Part shown: piece after piece, positions 13,184-19,995 of the stretch
Layout: each line of letters begins with the position of its first letter
Numbering within the stretch: position 1 is the first letter of the stretch
Virus record (IMG/VR): IMGVR_UViG_3300026078_000022
Location: 1-64,000 of that record
Length of the DNA: 64,000 nt
Reading direction: 5' to 3' (one strand)
Source: a virus
Position numbers and translations under genes: made by a program
Notes under the pieces: generated by a model
What the model saw: the letters and a program-made list of their open reading frames with translations, nothing else
The model's database searches: none
What the model was told of the DNA's origin: nothing

Positions 13184-13402
13184 ATGAATAAGAACCAAGT
13201 AATTCGCATATTTAAAAAATATGGATTTTCAGAAAATGATTACGAAAAAATATTCTTAGCCATGTCTGAAGTATTAGAGGCAGCGGCCCGTCAATTAGAG
13301 AAAGATGAACCATATGCCAAAATACCTATTGATAATTATTTATCAATGAGTACTGATTTATCTGATATGCAACAATTCATCATTAATAATAACCTCTATT
13401 AA
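13184..13402 (+). CDS. Hypothetical protein, 72 aa
   Basis: Not recognised. Helical with regular hydrophobic spacing (QVIRIFKKYGFSENDYEKIF, then LEAAARQLEKDE). The ATG at 13184 follows the TTAAAATACTCTTGTATG leader, which recurs almost exactly before the next gene, and is preferred over the longer frame that would cross the upstream hairpin. Confidence 0.65.
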   Translation: MNKNQVIRIFKKYGFSENDYEKIFLAMSEVLEAAARQLEKDEPYAKIPIDNYLSMSTDLSDMQQFIINNNLY

Positions 13403-13412
13403 ATACTCTTGT

Positions 13413-13595
13413 ATGCACGATTTAACTAATGCACAAAAACAAATAGTTGACCTCATTAGTGCAAAAGCTATTCATAAGGATGATAAAGGATATTATTACT
13501 TAGTGCCTGCAAAAACCCGCAGATCAGGTAAAATGCGCATAAGCGACAAAACAATTAATTATCTTAAAAAGTTAGAGCTATGGAAGATAAACTAA
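13413..13595 (+). CDS. Hypothetical basic protein, 60 aa
   Basis: Not recognised. An N-terminal helix (DLTNAQKQIVDLISAKAIHK) then a basic beta segment (GYYYLVPAKTRRSGKMRISD) and a C-terminal helix, similar in outline to a small winged-helix domain. The leader TTAAATACTCTTGTATG is shared with 13184. It overlaps the next gene by 16 bases. Confidence 0.6.
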   Translation: MHDLTNAQKQIVDLISAKAIHKDDKGYYYLVPAKTRRSGKMRISDKTINYLKKLELWKIN

Positions 13596-13837
13596 AACAA
13601 GCCGCCTGCATTCATGCGGATGGCTGGCTAGTCCCAACATTGGGAGCAATTCGCGGAGCCTTTAAAGCTGGTGCAAAATGGCAAAATGAACAGGACATGG
13701 AACTCTTACAAAAAGCACTTACTTTGTTAGCTGATCTTAATGGCTCCTATTTCAAAGATGATGGAACCCCCGGTACTGAAGTATGGCGAAGGTCTAAGCA
13801 AATTCAGGAATTACTTTATAAACGTATAAATTCCTAA
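13580..13837 (+). CDS. Hypothetical small phage protein with 'AFKAGAKWQ' motif, 85 aa
   Basis: The segment AIRGAFKAGAKWQNEQDMEL matches a recurring motif ('A-F-x-A-G-A-x-W-Q') of short helical phage proteins of unknown role. A second helix contains QKALTLLADLNGSYFKDDG. It overlaps the previous gene and is probably translationally coupled to it. Confidence 0.6.
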   Translation: MEDKLKQAACIHADGWLVPTLGAIRGAFKAGAKWQNEQDMELLQKALTLLADLNGSYFKDDGTPGTEVWRRSKQIQELLYKRINS

Positions 13838-13887
13838 CGACTGAACCACCACGAGACTGAGACGCAAACCCATAAAACCCATAATCT

Positions 13888-14007
13888 ATGCCTTTATACC
13901 CAGACGAAACCGTATTAAATGGTTATTCCGGAGGAATGGCTTTGTATATCCCTGATTGGGAATGTTTCGAAATATTATTTCCTGTAACTGTTTTAAATTA
14001 CAATTAA
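13888..14007 (+). CDS. Hypothetical protein, 39 aa
   Basis: A short frame (PLYPDETVLNGYSGGMALYI, then PDWECFEILFPVTVLNYN) between two genes on the same strand. It has no recognised family, but the codon use looks ordinary and the start is well placed 50 bases after the upstream stop. Confidence 0.45.
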   Translation: MPLYPDETVLNGYSGGMALYIPDWECFEILFPVTVLNYN

Positions 14008-14013
14008 CCAACA

Positions 14014-14217
14014 ATGAAAGTAATCAACATAAGAGACATCCATATAAACGACTGCACAATGGATACACAATGTGAACACTGTCAACACATAGACGTTGAT
14101 AAACATGCCTACAACGATTATAATTATATACATAATGTAGTTCCCGATAGGCACTGCCCTAATTGTGGTTTGAATGCTAAGGGCGAACTAAAAACAAATA
14201 ATTCACCTTTAAATTGA
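14014..14217 (+). CDS. Zinc-ribbon-like small protein, 67 aa
   Basis: Two CxxC pairs (CEHCQHID near residue 19 and CPNCGLN near residue 48), separated by a His/Tyr/Asp-rich stretch, form a likely structural zinc site. Small zinc ribbons of this type in phages bind nucleic acid or host proteins. No further family can be named. It starts 6 bases after the previous gene. Confidence 0.65.
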   Translation: MKVINIRDIHINDCTMDTQCEHCQHIDVDKHAYNDYNYIHNVVPDRHCPNCGLNAKGELKTNNSPLN

Positions 14218-14221
14218 TTGT

Positions 14222-14422
14222 ATGACAATAAAATTCACAAAAACAATTGAACTCAGTGGCGATGTATGGTTTCGAATCTATGCGAATGATTCATGCGTTC
14301 GTGCGTTTATGGAAAGCGATGAAATGAAGGCCCAAGACTTTTATAACACTTTAATCGCTAATGCTGAAAAAGGCTTCCCTATTACTGAAGTATTAGCGTC
14401 ACAAGAAATACCTAATCTTTAA
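14222..14422 (+). CDS. Hypothetical protein, 66 aa
   Basis: Not recognised. A strand-rich start (KFTKTIELSGDVWFRIYAND) then a helix (ESDEMKAQDFYNTLIANAEK). The leader CCTTTAAATTGATTGTATG is one of the repeated leaders of this operon. Confidence 0.6.
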   Translation: MTIKFTKTIELSGDVWFRIYANDSCVRAFMESDEMKAQDFYNTLIANAEKGFPITEVLASQEIPNL

Positions 14423-14431
14423 AATTATTGT

Positions 14432-14653
14432 ATGCAATTAGAACTTATAAATTTAGGGCGCGATAAAGTCTGCCAAAAAATTGAAATGAAAAAGCTGACA
14501 TGGAATAAAATTATGAAGGAAGTTAAAAAACATTTGATGTCTAAATCTATAGATGTTGTGGAATCAGATGTGAGTGGAACTTATAATGTATATGTTGGCG
14601 GCTTCCGGGAAGTAGGGCAAATCAAATTAGACCCTCCTGACCTTTTTAAATAA
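14432..14653 (+). CDS. Hypothetical basic protein, 73 aa
   Basis: Not recognised. Lysine-rich helix (TWNKIMKEVKKHLMSKSIDV) followed by strands (GTYNVYVGGFREVGQIKL). The leader CTTTAAAATTATTGTATG matches its neighbours. Confidence 0.6.
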   Translation: MQLELINLGRDKVCQKIEMKKLTWNKIMKEVKKHLMSKSIDVVESDVSGTYNVYVGGFREVGQIKLDPPDLFK

Positions 14654-14686
14654 CTCTTTTATATAACCTTTAAAACTCAACTTAAC

Positions 14687-14995
14687 ATGAAAAGATTGCT
14701 TTTTAAATACCTCTTTCGTGTTCGATATGATACCGAAAAATTTAAACGATTCCGGGCATATGTGATTAATTTCTATGACCATTATGACCCCGAATATACT
14801 TTCTACTCTTATCGTATAACTAAGATTAGGATGTACGATTACCCGTCCTCTATTGTTATAGAAATTCATTCTTTGTCTCCGGGTATGATCATAGGGATAA
14901 AAGGGGAAACACTTGAAAGACTTAAATTCTTTTTTCAAGCCAGATACCTTAAACCAATAACTATAAAATTGGAAGAAACTAATCCTTTTAAATAA
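14687..14995 (+). CDS. KH-like RNA-binding protein, 102 aa
   Basis: The C-terminal half has the layout of a type II KH domain. A strand (SSIVIEIHSLS) runs into the loop PGMIIGIKGETLERL (about residues 65-79), which matches the 'PG-x-x-I-G-x-x-G-x-x-I' RNA-binding loop of KH proteins such as S3 and Era. A last strand (KPITIKLEE) follows. The N-terminal half is basic and aromatic (RLLFKYLFRVRYDTEKFKRF). If it is a real KH fold, it would bind single-stranded RNA or DNA, which is unusual for such a small phage protein. The assignment rests on one motif and the secondary-structure order. Confidence 0.5.
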   Translation: MKRLLFKYLFRVRYDTEKFKRFRAYVINFYDHYDPEYTFYSYRITKIRMYDYPSSIVIEIHSLSPGMIIGIKGETLERLKFFFQARYLKPITIKLEETNPFK

Positions 14996-15013
14996 CCTTT
15001 AAATTTTAACAAC

Positions 15014-15394
15014 ATGAAAAAATACTCAAAACAAATTGCAATCGTCGCTTTCGTTCTTATCGCTAATCTTTTAGCTTTTACACGCATACATGCGCAGCAA
15101 TTAGCAAAGCCAGATACATGGGTAAAAACATGGGCCGATACAGCTTCTCACAAAAGTGTCGCTCCTGAATTATTGGCCGATGAAACTACAATCACTTATC
15201 TAAAAAATGACGCTAAAATAGAATGCGATAATGAGGAAATAGCACAAAAAATCTTAAGGCGTTATGACCAGATAATTAAACGTGTTGTTTGGTCTTACAA
15301 AAAAGATCGTCACGGCGAATACAAACACTACATTATAGTAGTAGGCAAACAAGACGCTAACCTTATTGTAGAATGGGCAAAAACAAGTCTATGA
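15014..15394 (+). CDS. Secreted protein with signal peptide, 126 aa
   Basis: A classical Sec signal peptide opens the protein: basic KKYSKQ, hydrophobic IAIVAFVLIANLLAF, then the HAQQ cleavage region typical of Bacteroidetes. The mature part is charged and mixed alpha/beta (IAQKILRRYDQIIKRVVWSY, then HYIIVVGKQDANLIVEW). It is probably exported to the periplasm. It is part of a group of envelope-directed products with the lipoprotein at 15590, suggesting a role in modifying or protecting the host envelope. The stop overlaps an ATGA. Confidence 0.7.
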   Translation: MKKYSKQIAIVAFVLIANLLAFTRIHAQQLAKPDTWVKTWADTASHKSVAPELLADETTITYLKNDAKIECDNEEIAQKILRRYDQIIKRVVWSYKKDRHGEYKHYIIVVGKQDANLIVEWAKTSL

Positions 15395-15404
15395 ACAAAA
15401 AATA

Positions 15405-15593
15405 TTGTACTTAACTGAAAGAAATGGTGAGACAAAAGAATTTCCTTTAAATAGTCAGAATATTATTCTCCCCAATGGTGCGGAATTTACATTACGATGG
15501 GATAATATTAGACAAGGATTGACAATAACTAAACTTACAGACGGAGACTTATTTATTCAACCCCAAGTCAGTAATCAAATATTAATAAAATGA
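15405..15593 (+). CDS. Hypothetical beta-rich protein, 62 aa, non-ATG start
   Basis: Not recognised. The frame has no ATG; TTG at 15405 is the best start. The product (LTERNGETKEFPLNSQNIIL, then AEFTLRWDNIRQGLTITKLT) is beta-rich. It overlaps the lipoprotein gene's ATG by four bases, which supports real translation. Confidence 0.5.
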   Translation: MYLTERNGETKEFPLNSQNIILPNGAEFTLRWDNIRQGLTITKLTDGDLFIQPQVSNQILIK

Positions 15594-15880
15594 AGAAATC
15601 ACCCCATTACAACCGTAGAACAAACATACATATCTGCTTCTTGTGTTTGATTGGATTTATTATTTTGATGGCTCTTTCTTGTAGTAGTCCGCGTTCTGGC
15701 TGCTATGGTACTAGACACATGGTAGGCTATGGACTTAATCAACAAACCGGATCTAAAGTAAGAAAGCTAATAGCTACCTATGGAGGATCTTGGGTAAAGA
15801 ACTTAGAGGCGGGTAAAGTAGTAGTCTTTAATCCAGAAGGTAAACTTATTGGGTATTATACTGAAAAATTATCAAAATGA
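15590..15880 (+). CDS. Putative lipoprotein, 96 aa
   Basis: A basic N-terminus (KKSPHYNRRTN), a hydrophobic segment (CFLCLIGFIILMA) and a lipobox-like LSC near residue 31 followed by SSPRSG mark a lipoprotein for SPase II processing. The mature part is short and contains CYGTRHMVGYG and a glycine-rich segment. Phage lipoproteins of this size often block superinfection at the envelope, which is inferred here. The start and stop overlap both neighbours by four bases. Confidence 0.65.
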   Translation: MKKSPHYNRRTNIHICFLCLIGFIILMALSCSSPRSGCYGTRHMVGYGLNQQTGSKVRKLIATYGGSWVKNLEAGKVVVFNPEGKLIGYYTEKLSK

Positions 15881-16110
15881 TTACTCCTATTAACACAAAA
15901 CTAATCGGCACAATTACTTGGTTTGATGTCAATAAAATTAAACCCGAATCCAACGAAAATATTTCGGGAGCGCCATTAAAGACATATCTAGTCGCGTATA
16001 ATGGGATGGCTATAAGTGTGGCTAATTTTGACCCCTATTTCGATATGTTTATTAATTACAACTTACCGGATACGCCAACTCATTGGGCACATATAAATTG
16101 GCCTGCATAA
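15877..16110 (+). CDS. DUF551-like small protein, 77 aa
   Basis: The ending (PDTPTHWAHINWPA) matches the 'THW-x-x-L/I-x-x-P' tail of DUF551-type phage proteins, and the preceding strands (TYLVAYNGMAISVANFDPYF) fit the short beta fold of that group. Its role is unknown. The ATG overlaps the stop of the lipoprotein gene. Confidence 0.55.
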   Translation: MITPINTKLIGTITWFDVNKIKPESNENISGAPLKTYLVAYNGMAISVANFDPYFDMFINYNLPDTPTHWAHINWPA

Positions 16111-16144
16111 TTCCTATGAGGACTAAGCAACTCTCCTAACCACT

Positions 16145-16176
16145 AAGCCGGAGGCTGTTTTTGTTTCCGGCTTTTT
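16145..16176 (+). terminator. Intrinsic terminator
   Basis: AAGCCGGA (16145-16152) and TCCGGCTT (16166-16173) form a perfect eight-pair stem followed by TTTTT. The upstream flank has CTAAGCAA, a shortened form of the GGTTAAGCAA element that precedes the two later terminators. Confidence 0.75.
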
Positions 16177-16188
16177 AAAAATTATATT

Positions 16189-16476
16189 ATGGAATATACA
16201 CCGGGATATTGGTTTGTAAGCACAAGCAATTCATCTTTAATAACTGCCAATAATGGGGAACTACATAATTGGCAAATGAATAATGTTTGTCAAGTCTATG
16301 GAATGCCTGACGAACAAAGGGAAGCCAATGCAAAATTAATAGCTGCGGCCCCTGAAATGGCAAATGCGCTGAAAGCGTTTATCTGCGCCTTTAATTCTAC
16401 AGATAAAGACAGAAGATCGCGTCTATTATCCGCTTGTAACCAAGCTAAAGCAATAATTGAAAAAGCAACCAAATGA
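16189..16476 (+). CDS. Hypothetical phage protein with 'IAAAPEM' motif, 95 aa
   Basis: The segment EANAKLIAAAPEMANALKAF is a well-known motif of small phage proteins of unknown function ('A-x-L-I-A-A-A-P-E-L'). The N-terminus is beta-rich (YTPGYWFVSTSNSSLITANN). It overlaps the next gene by four bases. Confidence 0.65.
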   Translation: MEYTPGYWFVSTSNSSLITANNGELHNWQMNNVCQVYGMPDEQREANAKLIAAAPEMANALKAFICAFNSTDKDRRSRLLSACNQAKAIIEKATK

Positions 16477-16712
16477 AAGTATACATAACAAAATATGCTC
16501 TTACTTTAGGTATACAAGAAAGAGAAGTAATTGATGTAGGACATGGTACAGTAAGAGACGTAGATACATTCATGCCTCAATATTTTTACATTGAGGGCAA
16601 AGGCTGGCATAAAACAATGGAATCAGCCTTGAAGGAAGCCAATAGAATGAGGGAAAGCAGAATAAAGGCACTCGAAAAACAAATTGAGAAACTAAAAGAA
16701 TTAACTTTTTAA
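16473..16712 (+). CDS. Hypothetical protein, 79 aa
   Basis: Not recognised. The N-terminal strands (KVYITKYALTLGIQEREVID) recall short phage proteins in which 'KYALT-x-GI-x-x-x-E' is followed by a tyrosine-rich strand and a coiled-coil helix (AEN-like EALKEANRMRESRIKALEK). It is coupled to the previous gene by an ATGA overlap. Confidence 0.65.
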   Translation: MKVYITKYALTLGIQEREVIDVGHGTVRDVDTFMPQYFYIEGKGWHKTMESALKEANRMRESRIKALEKQIEKLKELTF

Positions 16713-16724
16713 GGGTTAAGCAAC

Positions 16725-16811
16725 AAGCGGGACTAATGGCCTGATTTCAATTAGGGCAAAGATCGTTTGGTTTAATCTGCATAATTTTCTCGAATTGCGT
16801 CCCGCTTTTTT
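16725..16811 (+). terminator. Long-loop hairpin terminator or small RNA
   Basis: AAGCGGGAC (16725-16733) and GTCCCGCTT (16799-16807) form a perfect nine-pair stem enclosing 65 bases and followed by TTTT. The stop codon of the previous gene runs directly into GGGTTAAGCAAC and then the stem. The large loop is unusual for a simple terminator. Confidence 0.6.
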
Positions 16812-16832
16812 ACAACATTAAAAACTTCATCT

Positions 16833-17189
16833 ATGACTACAGAACAATTAAGAAAAGAAATAAGCGTTTATAATTTTGGCTTATCAAAAATTGGCATTTA
16901 TGTTGGATATGCACAAAATGGAGTTACTAAAACTCTAACCTTTACTCCTGAAGAAACAGCCATTCAATTACAAGCTATTGGCTCTATTCATTCATGGGTA
17001 GCAGAACCATTTTACATTTACATAGAAGAAGATAAAAAAGTAAATTGGACTGCTTTTTATAAGAACTTCGTATTCTCACAATGGGAAGCATTAACCCTAG
17101 TAATCCGTCATGAATTGGGAAAAGAACTTGAAAAAGATACTAACTTACTGGAAATGGATAAAGCTATTGAAGCACTAAAAAACATTTAA
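16833..17189 (+). CDS. Hypothetical protein, 118 aa, last gene of the rightward operon
   Basis: Not recognised. An N-terminal strand set (VYNFGLSKIGIYVGYAQNGV is the opening half) is followed by a helical tail (HELGKELEKDTNLLEMDKAI). It sits alone between two terminators, so it may have its own promoter in the upstream hairpin region. Confidence 0.6.
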   Translation: MTTEQLRKEISVYNFGLSKIGIYVGYAQNGVTKTLTFTPEETAIQLQAIGSIHSWVAEPFYIYIEEDKKVNWTAFYKNFVFSQWEALTLVIRHELGKELEKDTNLLEMDKAIEALKNI

Positions 17190-17222
17190 GGTTATTTTTT
17201 CATAGGGTTAAGCAATATAAAA

Positions 17223-17254
17223 GCCATCTGTGTCTACAGACGGCTAACTTTTTT
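17223..17254 (+). terminator. Intrinsic terminator of the plus-strand operon
   Basis: GCCATCTGT (17223-17231) pairs with ACAGACGGC (17236-17244) with one mismatch, a four-base loop and TAACTTTTTT after it. The gene's stop codon is followed by GGGTTAAGCAA, as at 16714. Confidence 0.75.
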
Positions 17255-17332
17255 AAAACTACTCCTCAGACCGCACGAACCCTTAGAGCGGTTTAGGTTT
17301 ATAAAAATGATACCGAATTAAATATAACAAAA

Positions 17333-17356
17333 AACCGGGATAAATGGCTCCCGGTT
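17333..17356 (-). terminator. Intrinsic terminator of the late minus-strand operon
   Basis: AACCGGGA (17333-17340) and TCCCGGTT (17349-17356) are perfect complements with an eight-base loop. On the minus strand the stem is followed by TTTTTTG. It lies 39 bases beyond the lysozyme stop, and together with 17223-17254 it separates two converging transcripts. Confidence 0.8.
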
Positions 17357-17394
17357 AAACTATGACTACCAAACTGAACTACAATCAAAACATT

Positions 17395-17922
17395 TTACAT
17401 TAACAATTTCAATAAGACAGCAGCGCCACATTGCTGATCTACTGCATCCGGATCGAATTTCCCATCTGCTACATATTTCCCTGAGTGATAATTACTTGAC
17501 CAACTCCACAAATATGGACTCGGTAACCCACGCTTTTTATACCCCAATCCGTTGTAAGCCTCAATATGCTCCAATGCTGCGGGCATTGACCAATCTGTTA
17601 TTTTATCCCATCCCATCATTTTTAAAGCATCTATAGCGCTTTCCTGCCACGAAAAAGGTGGCTCCCCTTCAATTGGTCTTCCCTTAGGTACATGTACCGT
17701 TCGGGCTGTTAAAGGATCTCCATTGTGAAGGTGTCTAAGTATACTTAATCCAGATTCTCTATAATGAATGGCTGCAATTACATTAGCTGGTACATTAGTT
17801 TCTTGTGAAACAACTGAATACAATCCTTGCTTTGCTTTTATTCGCGTGATAATGTTATCAATATCCTGCATCTTATCAGGATCAATAATCATTATGTCAT
17901 AAAGTCGCTTATAGTCTTCCAT
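17395..17922 (-). CDS. Endolysin, lysozyme-like muramidase
   Basis: The protein has the signature of a bacterial/phage lysozyme-like family. ANVIAAIHYRESGLSILRHL (residues 47-66) has the likely catalytic E56. It is followed by HNGDPLTARTVHVPKGRP, then EHIEAYNGLGY (118-128), SPYLWSWS and SGKYVADGKF. This family hydrolyses peptidoglycan. There is no signal peptide, so the protein needs a holin or another membrane route, and several candidate membrane proteins lie directly upstream in the same operon. The 175-residue length is normal. It is the last gene of the late operon before the terminator. Confidence 0.85.
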   Translation of the reverse strand: MEDYKRLYDIMIIDPDKMQDIDNIITRIKAKQGLYSVVSQETNVPANVIAAIHYRESGLSILRHLHNGDPLTARTVHVPKGRPIEGEPPFSWQESAIDALKMMGWDKITDWSMPAALEHIEAYNGLGYKKRGLPSPYLWSWSSNYHSGKYVADGKFDPDAVDQQCGAAVLLKLLM

Positions 17923-18044
17923 CGGTAGTAATATTTAAGTTCTTGTATAATCCTTTCACAAATTTCCTGAGTCCCTTTTATGGTGCATAAATGCCATAGT
18001 GAATCTTCAAGTAGTTCGTAATATCCAATTCCCAAACAAGTCAT
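17892..18044 (-). CDS. Hypothetical protein, 50 aa
   Basis: A short frame whose ATG (18044) overlaps the stop of the upstream membrane-protein gene as ATGA and whose 3' end overlaps the endolysin start by 31 bases. The product (TCLGIGYYELLEDSLWHLCT, then IICERI-like helix and YYYRWKTISDFM) has two cysteines and no membrane helix. The tight coupling at both ends makes it a likely real gene of the lysis cassette. Confidence 0.55.
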   Translation of the reverse strand: MTCLGIGYYELLEDSLWHLCTIKGTQEICERIIQELKYYYRWKTISDFMT

Positions 18045-18460
18045 TTCAAGTAAATAACGTATACAATAAAGAAAATGATATAATCAATTTTTAGTGCTTT
18101 CAATACTGGTATGGGCAATCTATTTTCTATTTTATCCCACCAACTACCTTTGACTTTTATATCTGTAGCCGTCATTGAGCCGTTATACCACCAAACTTCC
18201 TTTCGAGCCATATTAAGTATTAAATCAAAAAAGGCTAATCTACAAAGAACTCCTAATATTCCAATTTTTAGGAGATACCATAATCCAAAGGCGGCGACAA
18301 ACGGAGCTGAACCTAATAATACACTTCCTGCATATAAAAGCCCTTTGAAGAAATGATTAATAGTTTTATTCTCTTTGAATAGCTTCGATTGATGTAGCGC
18401 CTGCCATGTGATAATAGCTAATAAGAATAAGCAGGTTAGTATTTTGTCGTAAACATTCAT
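18041..18460 (-). CDS. Membrane protein of the lysis cassette, 139 aa
   Basis: Several hydrophobic segments are visible: ILTCLFLLAIITWQAL near the start, LLYAGSVLLGSAPFVAAFGL and LLKIGILGVLCRLAFF in the middle, and IIFFIVYVIYLK at the end. The ATG at 18460 is chosen because it overlaps the upstream stop as TAATG. A longer frame would bury the neighbouring gene's end. It is a candidate holin or holin accessory based on position. Confidence 0.6.
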   Translation of the reverse strand: MNVYDKILTCLFLLAIITWQALHQSKLFKENKTINHFFKGLLYAGSVLLGSAPFVAAFGLWYLLKIGILGVLCRLAFFDLILNMARKEVWWYNGSMTATDIKVKGSWWDKIENRLPIPVLKALKIDYIIFFIVYVIYLK

Positions 18461-18663
18461 TACTTCCTGTTTCCTACGGTAAAAAATCCGATCAAACCAG
18501 CGGCAGCGAGAACACAACCTACAACAATCATTGCTACGGCTCCATGCGTTCTAGCTGGTATAGTTGATTCGTTTTTATCCCATCCCCATGCTGCTAAACC
18601 TAATCCAACAAAAAAACAAATTACTGCCCAAAATACTGGGTTCTTTAATTCTGAATTTGACAT
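18460..18663 (-). CDS. Small two-span membrane protein, holin candidate
   Basis: 67 residues with two membrane helices (PVFWAVICFFVGLGLAAWGW and GAVAMIVVGCVLAAAGLIGF) separated by a short charged loop, and polar ends. The size and topology suit a class II holin, which would open the inner membrane for the endolysin. It lies in the operon with the endolysin and the spanin-like gene. The function is inferred from topology and position. Confidence 0.55.
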   Translation of the reverse strand: MSNSELKNPVFWAVICFFVGLGLAAWGWDKNESTIPARTHGAVAMIVVGCVLAAAGLIGFFTVGNRK

Positions 18664-18664
18664 A

Positions 18665-19438
18665 TTATTTTCTTTTTAATGATAAAGGCATATTAACTTC
18701 TGTCTCAAAACCATTCCCATATCTTCCAAACATTCCACGAACTCCTATTTGCAACTTATATTTATTCTGATACATTAACCCCACCCCGGCCATTGTTGGA
18801 GTATAAGGCACCCATAATACACTCCATGAAAAAAACAATTGCCCATGAGGTGTTAACTTTTTCTGTGCTTCCTTACTTACTTCTAAGCAATCCTGAAGTG
18901 TTCCGGCAAGCTGTGTATTTTGCTGATCTAATTGGTTTATTCTATTCTGTTGCAGATTTAATTTACTCTGCGTTACTTGTTTTACACTATCTAATTGAGA
19001 TAGATATAATTTTACTTTTGCTTGTCCTCCTTTTAATTCGGCAAAACAATCATGACATTCATTCACATATTCATTTGGGACGGTTGTAACATTTGTATCT
19101 GTGGCTGGCTGAATATCTTTATATTTATTGATAAGTATTGTAATCCTTTGGTCTGCTGAATCAAGTGAATATTTAGTAGAAATTAGTTGATTATTTTTAA
19201 GCGCTAATTGCCCATTGACAAATTCTAATGAATCCCGATAGCTTTTTTTAGTACTATCAATAACAACTTTTAAAATCCTTGTTACGTTACTTAAGCTATC
19301 GGTGGATCTATGCCATTTTTCTGCCACTGCTACCGATGCCTGTCCTTGATGACAACCACGAATAGAGGCAAATAATATGATACCTAATGCGATCAATACC
19401 GCATAAACCTTCCAAGGCTGCTTTATTTGAATTGTCAC
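18665..19438 (-). CDS. Spanin-like protein: membrane anchor, coiled coil and beta-rich C-terminus
   Basis: Residues 10-27 form a membrane helix (VYAVLIALGIILFASIRG). Residues 40-190 are a long polar coiled coil rich in Q, N, K and L (LNLQQNRINQLDQQNTQLAG among them). The C-terminus has alternating hydrophobic strands (AGVGLMYQNKYKLQIGVRGM, then FETEVNMPLSL), which look like outer-membrane-associated beta strands. This inner anchor-periplasmic rod-outer end plan suits a single-protein spanin that joins the two membranes at lysis. It begins with GTG. The alternative is an uncharacterised periplasm-spanning structural protein. Confidence 0.55.
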   Translation of the reverse strand: MTIQIKQPWKVYAVLIALGIILFASIRGCHQGQASVAVAEKWHRSTDSLSNVTRILKVVIDSTKKSYRDSLEFVNGQLALKNNQLISTKYSLDSADQRITILINKYKDIQPATDTNVTTVPNEYVNECHDCFAELKGGQAKVKLYLSQLDSVKQVTQSKLNLQQNRINQLDQQNTQLAGTLQDCLEVSKEAQKKLTPHGQLFFSWSVLWVPYTPTMAGVGLMYQNKYKLQIGVRGMFGRYGNGFETEVNMPLSLKRK

Positions 19439-19439
19439 G

Positions 19440-19700
19440 CTACTTTTTTAATGGTTCTAGTTTAATATCTTCATCAGACAACGCTTCAAGAGTGCTTTTC
19501 TTTATTAGTGTCCATTGCCTCCAATCTGGTAGCATGGCTTGTATATGCTGTAAGCATTGTAAGTTATCGTATGCTACTGTATTCGTTTTACCATTGATTA
19601 TAATGTGCATATAATATGAAAAGCCGCGCCTTGAAGGTTCACCAGATGATCCTACAAGGATTTCTGCTTCAAAACGCGGCGCTCCAATTAATAATTTCAA
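19440..19700 (-). CDS. Hypothetical protein, up to 86 aa
   Basis: Not recognised. The frame is open before 19700, and the only nearby starts are non-ATG (TTG at 19700). The first ATG gives a shorter product from MHIIINGK. The sequence contains APRFEAEILVGSSGEPSRRG and a tryptophan-containing helix (AMLPDWRQWTLIKKST). It ends in TAG directly at the GTG start of the spanin-like gene. Confidence 0.5.
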   Translation of the reverse strand: MKLLIGAPRFEAEILVGSSGEPSRRGFSYYMHIIINGKTNTVAYDNLQCLQHIQAMLPDWRQWTLIKKSTLEALSDEDIKLEPLKK

Positions 19701-19734
19701 ATCTGGTGAACTACCAAATATAGTAATTATTTTA

Positions 19735-19995
19735 TTATTTCCTATTTTGTTTTTCCTGAAGTTGGATAAGAATTTGGGTAAGTTGATCTTGTATTTTATC
19801 GAATCGCTGGTTATCTGATATGGTTTTGTCTTTTATTAAAAGGTTAAAATCTCGTAACGAACTTTCAAAGAACTCATTTTTTACCCTAAGTGTTTCTACT
19901 TTATTGGATAAGTTTACAACCATAGTTCCTACGGTGATTATTAATAATATAAGCGAAACTAGAGCTTGCCAGATTTTAAGTCCTTTTTCCATTTT
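19735..19995 (-). CDS. Membrane-anchored coiled-coil protein, 86 aa
   Basis: With a start at the ATG at 19995 the protein opens with MEKGLKIWQ, then a membrane helix (ALVSLILLIITVGTMVVNL) and a long coiled coil to the end (VETLRVKNEFFESSLRDFNL, then RFDKIQDQLTQILIQLQE). Longer starts (20076, 20049) would overlap the previous gene by up to 118 bases. The topology resembles an i-spanin or a phage membrane coiled-coil protein, and it may partner the spanin-like protein at 18665. Confidence 0.55.
   Translation of the reverse strand, partial: KMEKGLKIWQALVSLILLIITVGTMVVNLSNKVETLRVKNEFFESSLRDFNLLIKDKTISDNQRFDKIQDQLTQILIQLQEKQNRK

Noticed and set aside
14627-14938. Minus-strand 103-residue frame opposite the KH-like gene
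   Set aside because: It is antisense to a gene with a sensible leader and motif, and its own sequence has no leader or recognisable domain.
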